Positions 8,563 to 17,633 of a stretch of DNA of 64,000 nucleotides are shown piece by piece. The position numbers were made by a program, and so were the translations under genes. Each line of letters begins with the position of its first letter. The stretch's first letter is position 1. The notes under the pieces are model-generated. The model was not told the DNA's origin, searched no databases, and saw only the letters and a program-made list of their open reading frames with translations. Origin of the DNA: Streptococcus sp. DTU_2020_1001019_1_SI_AUS_MUR_006 (GTDB taxonomy: Bacteria; Bacillota; Bacilli; Lactobacillales; Streptococcaceae); contig NZ_CP135436.1 in assembly GCF_032340315.1 (NCBI RefSeq), positions 1,447,501-1,511,500 of the forward strand. The letters run 5' to 3'.

Positions 8563-10464
8563 ATGATTATTTTACAAGCTAATAAAATTGAACGTTCTTT
8601 TGCAGGAGAGGTTCTTTTTGATAATATAAACCTACAAGTGGATGAAAGAGACCGAATTGCCCTCGTTGGAAAAAATGGTGCAGGAAAGTCTACATTACTC
8701 AAGATATTGGTTGGAGAAGAGGAGCCAACCACTGGTGAAATCAATAAGAAAAAAGATATTTCCCTCTCTTATCTCGCACAGGATAGTCGCTTTGAGTCTG
8801 AAAACACTATTTACGATGAAATGCTACATGTATTTGATGACTTGCGTCGTACTGAAAGACAACTTCGACAGATGGAGTTGGAAATGGGGGAAAAGACTGG
8901 TGCAGAATTAGACAAACTTATGTCTGACTATGATCGCCTATCAGAAAATTTCCGTCAGGTTGGAGGATTTACCTATGAAGCCGATATTCGCTCTATCTTA
9001 AATGGTTTCAAGTTTGACGAATCTATGTGGCAGATGCGAATCGCTGAGCTTTCCGGTGGTCAAAATACCCGTCTAGCGCTAGCCAAAATGCTTCTTGAAA
9101 AGCCTAATCTCTTGGTCTTGGACGAGCCGACTAACCACCTAGATATTGAAACTATTGCCTGGTTAGAAAACTATTTGGTCAACTACAGTGGTGCCTTGAT
9201 TATCGTCAGCCATGACCGTTATTTCCTCGATAAGGTTGCGACCATAACACTCGACTTAACCAAACATTCTTTAGATAGATATGTAGGAAACTACTCAAGT
9301 TTTGTGGAGCAGAAGGAACAGAAGCTCGCAACTGAAGCCAAAAACTACGAAAAGCAGCAGAAGGAAATTGCTGCCTTAGAAGACTTTGTTAACCGAAATC
9401 TTGTTCGAGCATCGACAACCAAACGAGCCCAATCTCGACGCAAACAATTAGAAAAAATGGAGCGTTTGGACAAGCCTGAAGCTGGGAAAAAGTCAGCTAA
9501 TATGACCTTCCATTCTGATAGGGTATCTGGTAATGTCGTTTTGACAGTTGAAAATGCTGCTATTGGCTATGATGGTGAAATCTTATCAGAGCCAATCAAC
9601 CTTGATCTTCGTAAGATGAATGCCATTGCTATAGTTGGTCCTAACGGTATTGGAAAATCAACCTTTATAAAATCCATTGTGGACCAGATTCCCTTTATCA
9701 AGGGTGAGAAGCGCTTTGGTGCTAATGTTGAGGTTGGTTACTATGACCAGACTCAGAGTAAACTGACACCGAGCAATACAGTCTTAGACGAACTCTGGAA
9801 TGATTTCAAGCTGACTCCTGAACTAGAAATTCGTAATCGTCTAGGTGCCTTCCTATTCTCAGGTGACGATGTTAAAAAATCAGTTGGAATGCTCTCAGGT
9901 GGTGAGCGAGCTCGTTTGCTTCTGGCAAAACTTTCCATGGAAAACAACAACTTCTTGATCCTCGATGAGCCCACAAACCACTTAGACATCGATAGCAAGG
10001 AAGTCTTGGAAAATGCCCTGATTGACTTTGATGGGACTTTACTTTTTGTTAGCCATGACCGTTACTTTATCAACCGAGTGGCCACTCATGTGCTGGAATT
10101 ATCTGAGAATGGCTCAACTCTTTATCTAGGTGATTATGACTATTATGTTGATAAAAAAGCAGAGCTAGTAGCTAGTCAAGTGGAAGAAGCGGCAGCTGTT
10201 AACCAAGAAAAAGAAGTTTCTCCAGTTAATGACTACCAAGCACAAAAAGAGAGTCAAAAAGGACTGCGTAAATTGATGAGAAAAATTGAAAGTCTTGAGA
10301 CAGAAATAGAAGAACTGGAAACTCAAGCCCAAGCTATCTCTGAACAAATGCATACCACCAATGATGCAGATGAACTCATGCAATTACAAGCAGAACTGGA
10401 TAAAATTAGCCATCGTCAGGAAGAAGCTATGTTGGAGTGGGAAGAATTGTCGGAGCAGGTGTAA
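8563..10464 (+). CDS. ABC-F family ATPase
   Basis: A 633-residue soluble protein with two ABC ATPase domains and no membrane helices, typical of ABC-F ribosome-associated factors. Domain 1 has Walker A GKNGAGKST (36-44), signature LSGGQNTRLAL and Walker B LLVLDEPTNHLD. The inter-domain linker (about 235-320) is charged and helical and would reach the peptidyl-transferase region. Domain 2 has GPNGIGKST, LSGGERARLLLAKL and LILDEPTNHLD. A C-terminal coiled coil (about 560-633) is rich in Glu and Lys. It is most like the Uup/YdiF housekeeping group, and an antibiotic-protection role is less likely. The promoter places the ATG at the transcript's 5' end. Confidence 0.9.
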   Translation: MIILQANKIERSFAGEVLFDNINLQVDERDRIALVGKNGAGKSTLLKILVGEEEPTTGEINKKKDISLSYLAQDSRFESENTIYDEMLHVFDDLRRTERQLRQMELEMGEKTGAELDKLMSDYDRLSENFRQVGGFTYEADIRSILNGFKFDESMWQMRIAELSGGQNTRLALAKMLLEKPNLLVLDEPTNHLDIETIAWLENYLVNYSGALIIVSHDRYFLDKVATITLDLTKHSLDRYVGNYSSFVEQKEQKLATEAKNYEKQQKEIAALEDFVNRNLVRASTTKRAQSRRKQLEKMERLDKPEAGKKSANMTFHSDRVSGNVVLTVENAAIGYDGEILSEPINLDLRKMNAIAIVGPNGIGKSTFIKSIVDQIPFIKGEKRFGANVEVGYYDQTQSKLTPSNTVLDELWNDFKLTPELEIRNRLGAFLFSGDDVKKSVGMLSGGERARLLLAKLSMENNNFLILDEPTNHLDIDSKEVLENALIDFDGTLLFVSHDRYFINRVATHVLELSENGSTLYLGDYDYYVDKKAELVASQVEEAAAVNQEKEVSPVNDYQAQKESQKGLRKLMRKIESLETEIEELETQAQAISEQMHTTNDADELMQLQAELDKISHRQEEAMLEWEELSEQV

Positions 10465-10485
10465 GATGGAAAGGAATGTAATATT

Positions 10486-12150
10486 TTGTTTAAGATAAAT
10501 TGGGATGATGCTTCTTATCATAATAATTCAGAAAAAAAAGAAAAAGATGTAGATACTTTTGTATTTTATTTAAATGATTGGAATGATTATAATTATTTAA
10601 TAACATATACTGTTTGCTATTATGATCAAAATTTGCAAGAGATACTTTTGGGAAACTATAGGATTTATAATCATAAAATAGAAGAACAAAAAGAGAGAAA
10701 GTTCGTCTTCTTTCAAATTGAAAATGATATATCAGAAAATAATTTTTATATTTTTGATAGTAATAATCAAATAGAATCCTTAAATAAGATGTATTATTCG
10801 TTAGCTCAGAATATTTCTTTTTACCAAAAATTATATAATTTAGGTTCAGAATATTATGAGAAGTTTTTGAAAGTATTTCGAGATTTAACAGTTACAACTT
10901 TACCTGAAGAAATTAAAGAGAATGAAGGAGTAAAGTATGCTCTCTTAAGAAATGATGGAACAACAAAAAGTGCGGAAATTATTAATTTAAATGAATTCCT
11001 CAAAGAAATTGATGAAAATTTGAATATTGGAAATTTTTCTGAAGATAATTCAGTTACGACCATATTTCAAAAGTTTATAAAAGATGAGACTTTTGAGAGG
11101 TATGAGAGATTATTCAATCAGATAAAACTTTTTAGTACTTGGAGTAAAGATTATCTTACTTCTATTCTTAAGAAAATAATTGAAGAGATTAAAAACTATG
11201 GAAGTAATCAACAATTAAACGAGGAACAACTAGAATGTTTTATAAAATATCTTAATAATAACAAAACCGAATTAGACCGTGATTTATATTTAGATAAAGA
11301 ACCTATCAAAGAGATTAAAGAAGCGGTTGAATGCATAAAAGATTTTTTAAGGATTGACCTAGAAAATTTTTCTGTAGATTATAACTTAGTTCATTATACC
11401 TCTCTCTCTACACTTGATGTTTTGGTGAAGAAAAGCCAAAATACTGAAAATAATTATTCCAGATTGAGATTGAGCAATGCTAGGCAATTAAATGATCCTA
11501 CCGAAGGTTCTGTCTTTTTAAATCAGGTTGGATTTGATTTGGATACATTGTCGCAACTAGACTATGAACCGACAAATATTTTTTTATCCTCTATGTCAAA
11601 ATCTTCGGATGAAAATGGTTTAAGTGATAGTTTACCAATGTGGAAACAATATGCCGATAATGCAACCGGAATTTGTCTCACCTATGATAGAGATTATTTA
11701 AAAAGTTTAATTAAGAAGAAATCAGATACTGATGGTTCTAAAGTAGAATTCTATCGAGTGTGCTATACTAAAGAATTAGAATCTGATGATAATAAAGCTA
11801 TTTTAGAACAAATTAACAAAATAAAAAACAAGCTTAAAGAAATCGATTTGAAGGATTCTCTAGGCAGAATATTGTTAGAATTTGATATAGTTAGATATTT
11901 ATTTAAAGGATCTGAGTATGAATATGAGCAAGAATATAGACTGATTAAAGAATGTAATGATGACGAAATCCAAATTGAAAAATATGGAGAAATGAAAGTT
12001 CCAAGACTGTTCACTTATCTGAGTGAGGAACTAAAATATTCAAAAATTAAACTTGGTCCTAAATGCGATGATATTGATTTTATTGCTCCCTATATAAAAT
12101 ACGTTGATCGAAATATTGAAGTAACTAAGTCACAAATTTCTTATCGTTAA
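10486..12150 (+). CDS. DUF2971-domain protein, AT-rich, possible defence gene
   Basis: A 554-residue cytoplasmic protein. The N-terminal part (about 1-290) is not recognised and is rich in Asn, Lys and Glu. The C-terminal part (about 297-545) carries DUF2971 landmarks: LVHYTSLSTLDVL, LSNARQLNDPTEG (about 335), FLSSMSKSSDENGLSDSLPM and WKQYADNATGICLTY (about 384), then EQEYRLIK. DUF2971 proteins have no firm biochemical function; they recur in accessory regions and near defence genes. The start is TTG at 10486, with AAGGA about 10 bases upstream. Base composition is clearly more AT-rich than the ABC-F gene 21 bp upstream, with which it is probably co-transcribed. This suggests acquisition by transfer. 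Confidence 0.7.
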   Translation: MFKINWDDASYHNNSEKKEKDVDTFVFYLNDWNDYNYLITYTVCYYDQNLQEILLGNYRIYNHKIEEQKERKFVFFQIENDISENNFYIFDSNNQIESLNKMYYSLAQNISFYQKLYNLGSEYYEKFLKVFRDLTVTTLPEEIKENEGVKYALLRNDGTTKSAEIINLNEFLKEIDENLNIGNFSEDNSVTTIFQKFIKDETFERYERLFNQIKLFSTWSKDYLTSILKKIIEEIKNYGSNQQLNEEQLECFIKYLNNNKTELDRDLYLDKEPIKEIKEAVECIKDFLRIDLENFSVDYNLVHYTSLSTLDVLVKKSQNTENNYSRLRLSNARQLNDPTEGSVFLNQVGFDLDTLSQLDYEPTNIFLSSMSKSSDENGLSDSLPMWKQYADNATGICLTYDRDYLKSLIKKKSDTDGSKVEFYRVCYTKELESDDNKAILEQINKIKNKLKEIDLKDSLGRILLEFDIVRYLFKGSEYEYEQEYRLIKECNDDEIQIEKYGEMKVPRLFTYLSEELKYSKIKLGPKCDDIDFIAPYIKYVDRNIEVTKSQISYR

Positions 12151-12187
12151 TTTAAAGTGTTTTATTTTTGAAAAAGGGGAGTAAATA

Positions 12188-13051
12188 ATGGAACATCTTG
12201 GAAAAGTATTTCGTGAATTTCGAACAAGTGGAAATTATTCTTTAAAGGAGGCAGCAGGGGAGTCCTGTTCAACCTCTCAGTTATCTCGCTTTGAGCTTGG
12301 GGAGTCTGACCTAGCAGTCTCACGTTTCTTTGAGATTTTGGATAACATTCATGTCACAATCGAAAATTTCATGGATAAGGCTAGGGATTTCCATAATCAT
12401 GAACATGTTTCTATGATGGCACAAATTATACCTCTTTACTACTCAAATGATATTGCAGGTTTTCAAAAGCTTCAAAGGGAACAACTTGAAAAGGCTAAGA
12501 GTTCGACGAATCCCCTTTATTTTGAGCTGAACTGGATTTTATTACAAGGTCTGATTTGTCAAAGAGATGATAGCTTTAGTATGAAGCAAAGTGCGTTGGA
12601 TAAGGTGGCAGATTATCTTTTCCAAACAGATGAATGGACCATGTATGAGTTGATTCTCTTTGGCAATCTCTATAGCTTCTATGATGTTGACTATGTTGCT
12701 CGACTTGGTAGAGAAGTGATGGAGAGGGAAGAATTTTATCAAGAAATTGGTCGCCATAGAAAACTGGTCTTGATTTTAGCACTTAATTGTTACCAGCATT
12801 GTTTAGAGCATCTTTCTTTTGAAAATGCAAGCTATTTTGAGATTTATACAGAGAAGATTATTGGTAAAGGGATCAAACTGTATGAGCGTAATATTTTCCA
12901 TTATCTAAAAGGCTTTTCCTTGTACCAAAAAGGACAGTGTAAAGAAGGCTGTAAGCAGATGAAAGAGGCCATGCGTATTTTTGACCTACTAAGTCTTCCA
13001 GAGCAAGTAGCCTACTATCAGGAACATTACGAGAAATTTGTCAAAGATTAA
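12188..13051 (+). CDS. Rgg/MutR-family transcriptional regulator
   Basis: A 287-residue cytoplasmic regulator. An N-terminal XRE-type helix-turn-helix (about 5-60, LGKVFREFRTSGNYSLKEAA with SQLSRFELGESDLA) is followed by the all-helical TPR-like Rgg C-terminal domain (about 65-285), which in characterised relatives binds a short hydrophobic peptide. GGGGAG precedes the ATG. No peptide gene with a clear SHP pattern was seen within the flanking 300 bases. The next gene is an MFS exporter with its own ribosome site and a possible control palindrome, so it is the most likely target. The cognate signal is unknown. Confidence 0.85.
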   Translation: MEHLGKVFREFRTSGNYSLKEAAGESCSTSQLSRFELGESDLAVSRFFEILDNIHVTIENFMDKARDFHNHEHVSMMAQIIPLYYSNDIAGFQKLQREQLEKAKSSTNPLYFELNWILLQGLICQRDDSFSMKQSALDKVADYLFQTDEWTMYELILFGNLYSFYDVDYVARLGREVMEREEFYQEIGRHRKLVLILALNCYQHCLEHLSFENASYFEIYTEKIIGKGIKLYERNIFHYLKGFSLYQKGQCKEGCKQMKEAMRIFDLLSLPEQVAYYQEHYEKFVKD

Positions 13052-13101
13052 TTTTCCCAAATAAGGGAAAAATGAGAAACTCCTTCAAGTTTTGATACAA
13101 T
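13052..13101 (+). promoter_or_regulatory. Palindrome and -10 box upstream of the MFS gene
   Basis: TTTTCCC and GGGAAAA form an inverted repeat at about 13052-13071, followed by TACAAT at 13096-13101. There is no T-run right after the hairpin, so it is more likely an operator (possibly for the adjacent Rgg) than a terminator. The -35 is poor, fitting an activator-dependent promoter. Confidence 0.45.
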
Positions 13102-13127
13102 AGTTTCAAAATTTGAGAGGAGTTTTT

Positions 13128-14321
13128 ATGAATCGATATGCAGTACAGTTGATTAGTCGTGGAGCTATTAACAAACTAGGAAATATGCTCTATGATTATG
13201 GGAATAGTGTTTGGTTAGCATCGATGGGAACGATTGGGCAAACCGTTCTAGGGATTTATCAGATCTCTGAACTCGTTACATCCATACTAGTTAATCCCTT
13301 TGGAGGCGTGATTTCAGACCGTTTTTCGCGTCGCAAGATTTTGATGACAACAGACTTGGTTTGTGGGATTCTCTGTCTGGCCATTTCTTTTATCAGAAAT
13401 GATAGCTGGATGATTGGCGCTTTGATCTTTGCTAATATTGTTCAGGCCATTGCCTTTGCATTTTCCCGCACTGCCAATAAAGCTATCATAACGGAAGTTG
13501 TAGCAAAGGACGAGATAGTGACCTATAACTCTCGCTTGGAGTTAGTTTTACAGGTTGTAGGAGTCAGTTCTCCGGTGCTTTCTTTCCTTGTTTTACAATT
13601 TGCAAGTCTCCATCTGACGCTCTTATTAGATGCTTTGACCTTTTTCATCGCTTTTGCCCTAGTCGCTTTACTTCCCAAAGAAGAACCAAAGGTTCAAGAG
13701 CAGAAGAGTTTTACAGGGAAAGATATTTTTGCAGATATCAAAGATGGCTTGCACTATATCTGGCATCAAAAAGAAATTTTCTTTCTCTTGTTAGTGGCTT
13801 CCAGTGTGAATTTCTTTTTTGCAGCTTTTGAGTTTTTGCTCCCTTTTTCAAATAAACTTTATGGTGTAGACGGAGCCTATGCAACTATCTTAACCATGGG
13901 TGCAATTGGCTCAATCGTCGGAGCACTGATTGCAAATAAATTTAAATCCAGTATGAATACACTTTTGTTCTTATTGATTCTCACAGGAGTAGGAGTTTTC
14001 ATGATGGGCTTACCACTGCCTAATTTTCTCACTTTTTCAGGAAACCTAGTTTGTGAATTATTTATGACAATTTTTAATATTCACTTCTTTACTCAGGTAC
14101 AAACTAAGGTTGATGGAGACTATCTGGGGAGAGTATTGAGTACCATTTTTACACTAGCGATTCTCTTTATGCCGATTGCGAAAGGTGTAATGACATTTTT
14201 ACCAAGTGTGCAATTAGTTTCCTTTTTAATTATCGGACTTGGAGTTATTTTACTTTCGTTGATATCGATAGTCTATATTCAAAGACGGAAGAAGGATTCG
14301 AGTGAGAAAAACCAAAATTGA
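13128..14321 (+). CDS. MFS transporter
   Basis: A 397-residue polytopic membrane protein with about twelve hydrophobic helices. The cytoplasmic motif-A loop between helices 2 and 3 reads GGVISDRFSRRKILM, and a second basic loop lies near 190-215. This pattern fits the EntS/MefA-like branch of the major facilitator superfamily, proton-driven exporters of small molecules. The substrate cannot be told. I start at ATG 13128 because GAGAGGAG lies just before it; an in-frame TTG at 13113 would overlap that ribosome site. It lies 76 bp after the Rgg gene. An IS3 element has split the terminator that followed it. Confidence 0.85.
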   Translation: MNRYAVQLISRGAINKLGNMLYDYGNSVWLASMGTIGQTVLGIYQISELVTSILVNPFGGVISDRFSRRKILMTTDLVCGILCLAISFIRNDSWMIGALIFANIVQAIAFAFSRTANKAIITEVVAKDEIVTYNSRLELVLQVVGVSSPVLSFLVLQFASLHLTLLLDALTFFIAFALVALLPKEEPKVQEQKSFTGKDIFADIKDGLHYIWHQKEIFFLLLVASSVNFFFAAFEFLLPFSNKLYGVDGAYATILTMGAIGSIVGALIANKFKSSMNTLLFLLILTGVGVFMMGLPLPNFLTFSGNLVCELFMTIFNIHFFTQVQTKVDGDYLGRVLSTIFTLAILFMPIAKGVMTFLPSVQLVSFLIIGLGVILLSLISIVYIQRRKKDSSEKNQN

Positions 14322-14436
14322 AGATAAAATTGAGTAAATCTTTTCATTATAAAATGTATCGTATCAGTTCATTGAAGTCTTTGAACTGCACCCCAAAAGT
14401 TAGACATAAAAATCTAACTTTTGGGGTATTTTTATT

Positions 14437-14952
14437 ATGAAATTAACTTATGATGATAAAGTTCAAATCTATGAACTTAGAAAACAAGGATATAGCTTAG
14501 AGAAGCTTTCAAATAAATTTGGGATAAACAATTCTAATATTAGGTACATGATTAAATTGATTGATCGTTACGGAATAGAATTCGTCAAAAAAGGAAAAAA
14601 TCGTTACTATTCTCCTGATTTAAAACAAGAAATGATTAATAAAGTCTTACATGAAGGCTGGACTAAAGATAGAGTTTCACTTGAATACGGCCTCCCAAGT
14701 CGTACGATACTTCTTAATTGGCTAGCACAATACAAGAAAAACGGGTATACTATTGTTGAGAAAACAAGAGGGAGAGTACCTAAAATGGGACGTAAGCCAA
14801 AAACGAGACCTGAAGAGAGGACAGAATTAGAACGTCTTCAAGCAGAAAATGAGTACCTGAGAGCGGAGAATGCTATCCTAAAAAAGTTAAGAGAACTCCA
14901 ATTGAAGGAGGAAAAAGAGAAAGAAGAAAGACAGAAATTGTTCAAGAATTAA
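14437..14952 (+). CDS. IS3-family transposase OrfA
   Basis: A 171-residue DNA-binding subunit. Two helix-turn-helix units are seen (about 5-50 and 65-105), followed by a leucine-zipper-like coiled coil ([20 protein letters not shown], about 128-147) used for oligomerisation. A programmed -1 site A-AAA-AAG lies at 14880-14886 in the correct codon register. Ribosomes slipping there pass into the OrfB frame, which is open from that point, to make the OrfAB transposase. OrfA alone usually acts as an inhibitor in this family. The stop TAA shares one base with the OrfB ATG. Confidence 0.93.
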   Translation: MKLTYDDKVQIYELRKQGYSLEKLSNKFGINNSNIRYMIKLIDRYGIEFVKKGKNRYYSPDLKQEMINKVLHEGWTKDRVSLEYGLPSRTILLNWLAQYKKNGYTIVEKTRGRVPKMGRKPKTRPEERTELERLQAENEYLRAENAILKKLRELQLKEEKEKEERQKLFKN

Positions 14953-15785
14953 TGACTGAGTTTTCGTTAGATATTCTTCTAAAAGCCATTAAACTAGCTC
15001 GTTCGACCTACTACTATCACTTGAAACAGCTAGACAAACCAGATAAGGACCAAGAGCTTAAAGCTAAAATTCAATCCATTTTTATCGAACATAAGGGAAA
15101 TTATGGTTATCGTCGGATTCATTTAGAACTAAGAAATCGTGGATATCTGGTAAATCATAAAAGAGTTCAACGCTTGATGAAAGTACTCAATTTACAAGCT
15201 AAAATGCGACAGAAACGAAAATATTCTTCTCATAAAGGAGACGTTGGCAAGAAGGCAGATAATCTTATTCAACGCCAATTTGAAGCAACCAAACCAATGG
15301 AAAAGTGTTATACGGATGTGACAGAGTTTACCATTCCAAATAGCACTCAGAAACTCTATTTATCGCCCGTTTTAGATGGTTTCGACAGCGAAATCATCGC
15401 TTATCATCTTTCTACTTCACCGAACTTGGAACAAGTGAAGAGCATGTTAAAACAGGCCTTCACAGAGAAGTACTATGAGAATACGATTCTCCATAGTGAC
15501 CAAGGATGGCAATACCAACACGATTTTTATCATCATTTTTTAAAGAATAAGGGAATCCAACCATCTATGTCACGTAAGGGGAATAGCCCAGATAACGGTA
15601 TGATGGAATCTTTCTTTGGCATTCTTAAGACTGAAATGTTTTATGGTTATGAGAATACGTTTCAGTCACTTGAGCACTTGGAACAAGCTATTGTAGACTA
15701 TATTGATTACTACAACAACAAACGAATTAAGGTAAAACTAAAAGGACTTAGTCCTGTACAATACAGAACTAAATCCTTTGCTTAA
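14952..15785 (+). CDS. IS3-family transposase OrfB (integrase core)
   Basis: A 277-residue catalytic part with an HTH_21 segment (NYGYRRIHLELRNRGYLVNH) and an rve integrase core. The DDE triad can be placed: Asp in CYTDVTEF, Asp in ILHSDQGWQYQ, and Glu in SPDNGMMESFFGILKTE, 35 residues after the second Asp. The closing YYNNKRIKVKLKGLSPVQYR is typical of the IS150 group. It is likely made mainly as an OrfAB fusion by -1 frameshifting at 14880-14886. The frame is intact, so the element could be mobile. Confidence 0.94.
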   Translation: MTEFSLDILLKAIKLARSTYYYHLKQLDKPDKDQELKAKIQSIFIEHKGNYGYRRIHLELRNRGYLVNHKRVQRLMKVLNLQAKMRQKRKYSSHKGDVGKKADNLIQRQFEATKPMEKCYTDVTEFTIPNSTQKLYLSPVLDGFDSEIIAYHLSTSPNLEQVKSMLKQAFTEKYYENTILHSDQGWQYQHDFYHHFLKNKGIQPSMSRKGNSPDNGMMESFFGILKTEMFYGYENTFQSLEHLEQAIVDYIDYYNNKRIKVKLKGLSPVQYRTKSFA

Positions 15786-15836
15786 ATTAATTGTCTAACT
15801 TTTTGGGATCAGTACATCTTGATATTATACGTTTTT

Positions 15837-16170
15837 TTAATTTTAAAGACTTTTTAACTATTTTCTACGATTTGTTAAACTTATCAAGGTTAAAAAAATG
15901 CTACAAGACAGTAGACATCCTGAAGTTTCTACCTTATTTTTAATACTAATTGAGTTATAAAAGGGCATGCTCAAATAACACCTCATCTGTATACAATAAA
16001 ATGGACTAGGTAATCATTTTAGGGAATTGACCGATTACAATAGTATAGATCCGTGAATGCCATCTGGTTCAGTCTTTTTTCTGTTAATGTAGTATAATAA
16101 AGGGTGTAGGGATTCTATTTTTTAAAAGGATTTTTCTAAGAACGAAACTCCAATTAGAAAGAGGAGAAGC
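15837..16170. other. AT-rich intergenic stretch with a promoter
   Basis: After the right IS3 flank there are about 330 bases without a coding frame of credible length. It holds an ISL3-like solo end (16003-16052) and a TATAAT at 16093-16098 that probably serves the gene at 16171. No RNA gene was recognised. Confidence 0.5.
16003..16052. repeat. Possible solo ISL3-type end
   Basis: These 50 bases resemble the 50-bp hairpin end of the ISL3 copies. The outer part AATAGTATAGATCC parallels AATATTATAGAGCC, and an inner block TTAGGGAATTGACC parallels ATAGGGGATTTACC. There is no transposase remnant beside it. It could be a decayed end of a related element. Confidence 0.4.
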
Positions 16171-16557
16171 ATGAAGCAATCACTTGAATTTTTAAGAAAA
16201 AGAATCACCGATAAGATGCCCTTAGAGGATATGGTAGCAATCTTTGAAGACTTGTGTCGTGAGCCTATTGAGGATGAGATGATTTTATTTGAAACAGGGA
16301 CATTTACAGCTATATCTGATAAGCCCTTGTTTCAACTATCCTTAGTAAGGCAAGCTCCAAATGAAAAGGAAGAGTTTTATCAGGTTCACCTTGATATTTT
16401 CTATGAAGCTAGTCAAGACAATCAAATCTTTAGTGAATCGACCTGGGATGAAGATTTAGAGGAAAATATTTTTGACTACATTAGAAATTCAGAAGTATTT
16501 GCCTATGCTAAAGAGCAGGAATACCTAGCAGTCAAAATGTATCTTGAAGAAACTTAA
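16171..16557 (+). CDS. Hypothetical protein, 128 residues
   Basis: A small, acidic, cytoplasmic protein that I do not recognise. It has a basic N-terminal helix (MKQSLEFLRKRITDKMPLED), then alternating strands and an acidic C-terminal half (TWDEDLEENIFDYI). There is no signal peptide, membrane helix or metal motif. GAGGAG before the ATG and a TATAAT at 16093-16098 make it a credible first gene of the accessory block. The next gene begins 14 bp after its stop, so the two are probably co-transcribed. Size, acidity and neighbourhood would fit an immunity-type protein, which is inference only. Confidence 0.65.
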   Translation: MKQSLEFLRKRITDKMPLEDMVAIFEDLCREPIEDEMILFETGTFTAISDKPLFQLSLVRQAPNEKEEFYQVHLDIFYEASQDNQIFSESTWDEDLEENIFDYIRNSEVFAYAKEQEYLAVKMYLEET

Positions 16558-16571
16558 GAAAAGGTAGTAAT

Positions 16572-17543
16572 ATGTTTGATTTTTTTAAGAAAGCAACACA
16601 CAAAAAACTTGAAATCAATCTCCACAACAATTCAATGATTATTAACGGAACCAGCTTAGCTTTTCCTTTGTCCTTGAAAGATATTGAAGCTGTATTGGGG
16701 AAGCCTGACCAGGTTGTCAAAAGAGATAATAAGTTTATTAAATACATTTATGATAAAGCTGGAATTGTATTTGAACATTCTTTCTCAATTAATAATCATT
16801 TAAAAAAATGTAAGACCTACATTGATGAGGAACATTTGATTTCTACTGTTTTCCTCTACTATGGCGATGTTGTAAAATCTATGACTGGAGAGAAAGAATT
16901 ACCAAAGCAACCATGCCAAGCTGTGGTATTATCAGATGGAAAATCTCCTTATTTCTTTTCTGATAGACAGAGAGTAGGGGATTTTAACTTAATTTTATGG
17001 ACCCCTTACGGAAGAAATTTTAATGGAATTCCAGAGACCATCACAGACACACTATCTATTTCCTACTTTCCAGAGTTCAAACATGAACGGGAAAGTTACA
17101 AATTAAAAGAAACTGACGAAGAAGTGTTACGCTTTGATAATATAAATTTTAAATTAGCTATTATCCAGGTCTTGATGTACGATTTACGAGTACTGAAACC
17201 CTTCTTTGACATCTATGATTTTGCGGATGAATTTAGTGAACTGGAAATCGATACAGAAAGTATGGAGATTATTCAGCCAGCACTTGAATATATGATAGAT
17301 CTTCCGATACCCAAAAAATATGCCGAACAAGTCCAAGAAATTTATATGGATGGCGGAAATGAAATTTATCTGAATTTGATTCCTCAGTGGGACGGTGAAG
17401 ATGATGGTTTTGATCTAAATGAAGTTAGTCTTAAAGAACTGCAACAGTTTCCAAATCTGAAGCAAGCGACTATCATAAGCAGTAATTTTGAACATGTCAA
17501 AGAAACGTTCGACATGCAAGGGGTTCAAGTGAAGTTATTATAA
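16572..17543 (+). CDS. DUF7738/DUF6892-like two-domain protein
   Basis: A 323-residue cytoplasmic protein. The N-terminal part (about 10-165) fits the DUF7738 pattern: strand-rich with ISLP-type starts such as MIINGTSLAFPLSLKDIEAVLG, and WTPYGRNFNGIP. The C-terminal part (about 190-320) shows the DUF6892 pattern INFKLAIIQVLMYDLRVLKP, FDIYDFADE, MDGGNEIYLNLIPQWDGEDD and FPNLKQATI. I assign both names from recall of motif layout. Such proteins often lie in polymorphic-toxin immunity neighbourhoods. No catalytic residues are evident. It follows the 128-residue gene closely and precedes a hydrolase gene by 90 bp. Confidence 0.65.
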   Translation: MFDFFKKATHKKLEINLHNNSMIINGTSLAFPLSLKDIEAVLGKPDQVVKRDNKFIKYIYDKAGIVFEHSFSINNHLKKCKTYIDEEHLISTVFLYYGDVVKSMTGEKELPKQPCQAVVLSDGKSPYFFSDRQRVGDFNLILWTPYGRNFNGIPETITDTLSISYFPEFKHERESYKLKETDEEVLRFDNINFKLAIIQVLMYDLRVLKPFFDIYDFADEFSELEIDTESMEIIQPALEYMIDLPIPKKYAEQVQEIYMDGGNEIYLNLIPQWDGEDDGFDLNEVSLKELQQFPNLKQATIISSNFEHVKETFDMQGVQVKLL

Positions 17544-17633
17544 TTGTCGCATTTATCTGGATAAATCATAAATGGATGGGATAAGTTCTTTAAGAATAAG
17601 GGTTAAAAAAGGAAAGAAATCTGGTGTCGGAAA

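Larger units (their letters stand above)
14382..15816 (+). mobile_element. IS3-family element (IS150 group)
   Basis: A complete 1435-bp element. The 25-bp terminal inverted repeats differ at four positions (left begins TGAACTG, right complement begins TGTACTG, both ending in AAAGTTAGACA). Flanks carry a TCTT duplication (14378-14381 and 15817-15820). It contains two overlapping frames and a slippery heptamer. It sits in the loop of an intrinsic terminator. Confidence 0.94.
14351..15835 (+). terminator. MFS-gene terminator split by the IS3 element
   Basis: The left arm AAAATGTATCGTATCA is at 14351-14366 and the right arm TGATATTATACGTTTT, followed by more T, is at 15820-15835. With the IS and one TCTT copy removed, the arms are about 15 bases apart and pair with a few mismatches or wobble pairs. 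The arms resemble the terminator at 5956-6002. The span given includes the IS. Confidence 0.7.
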
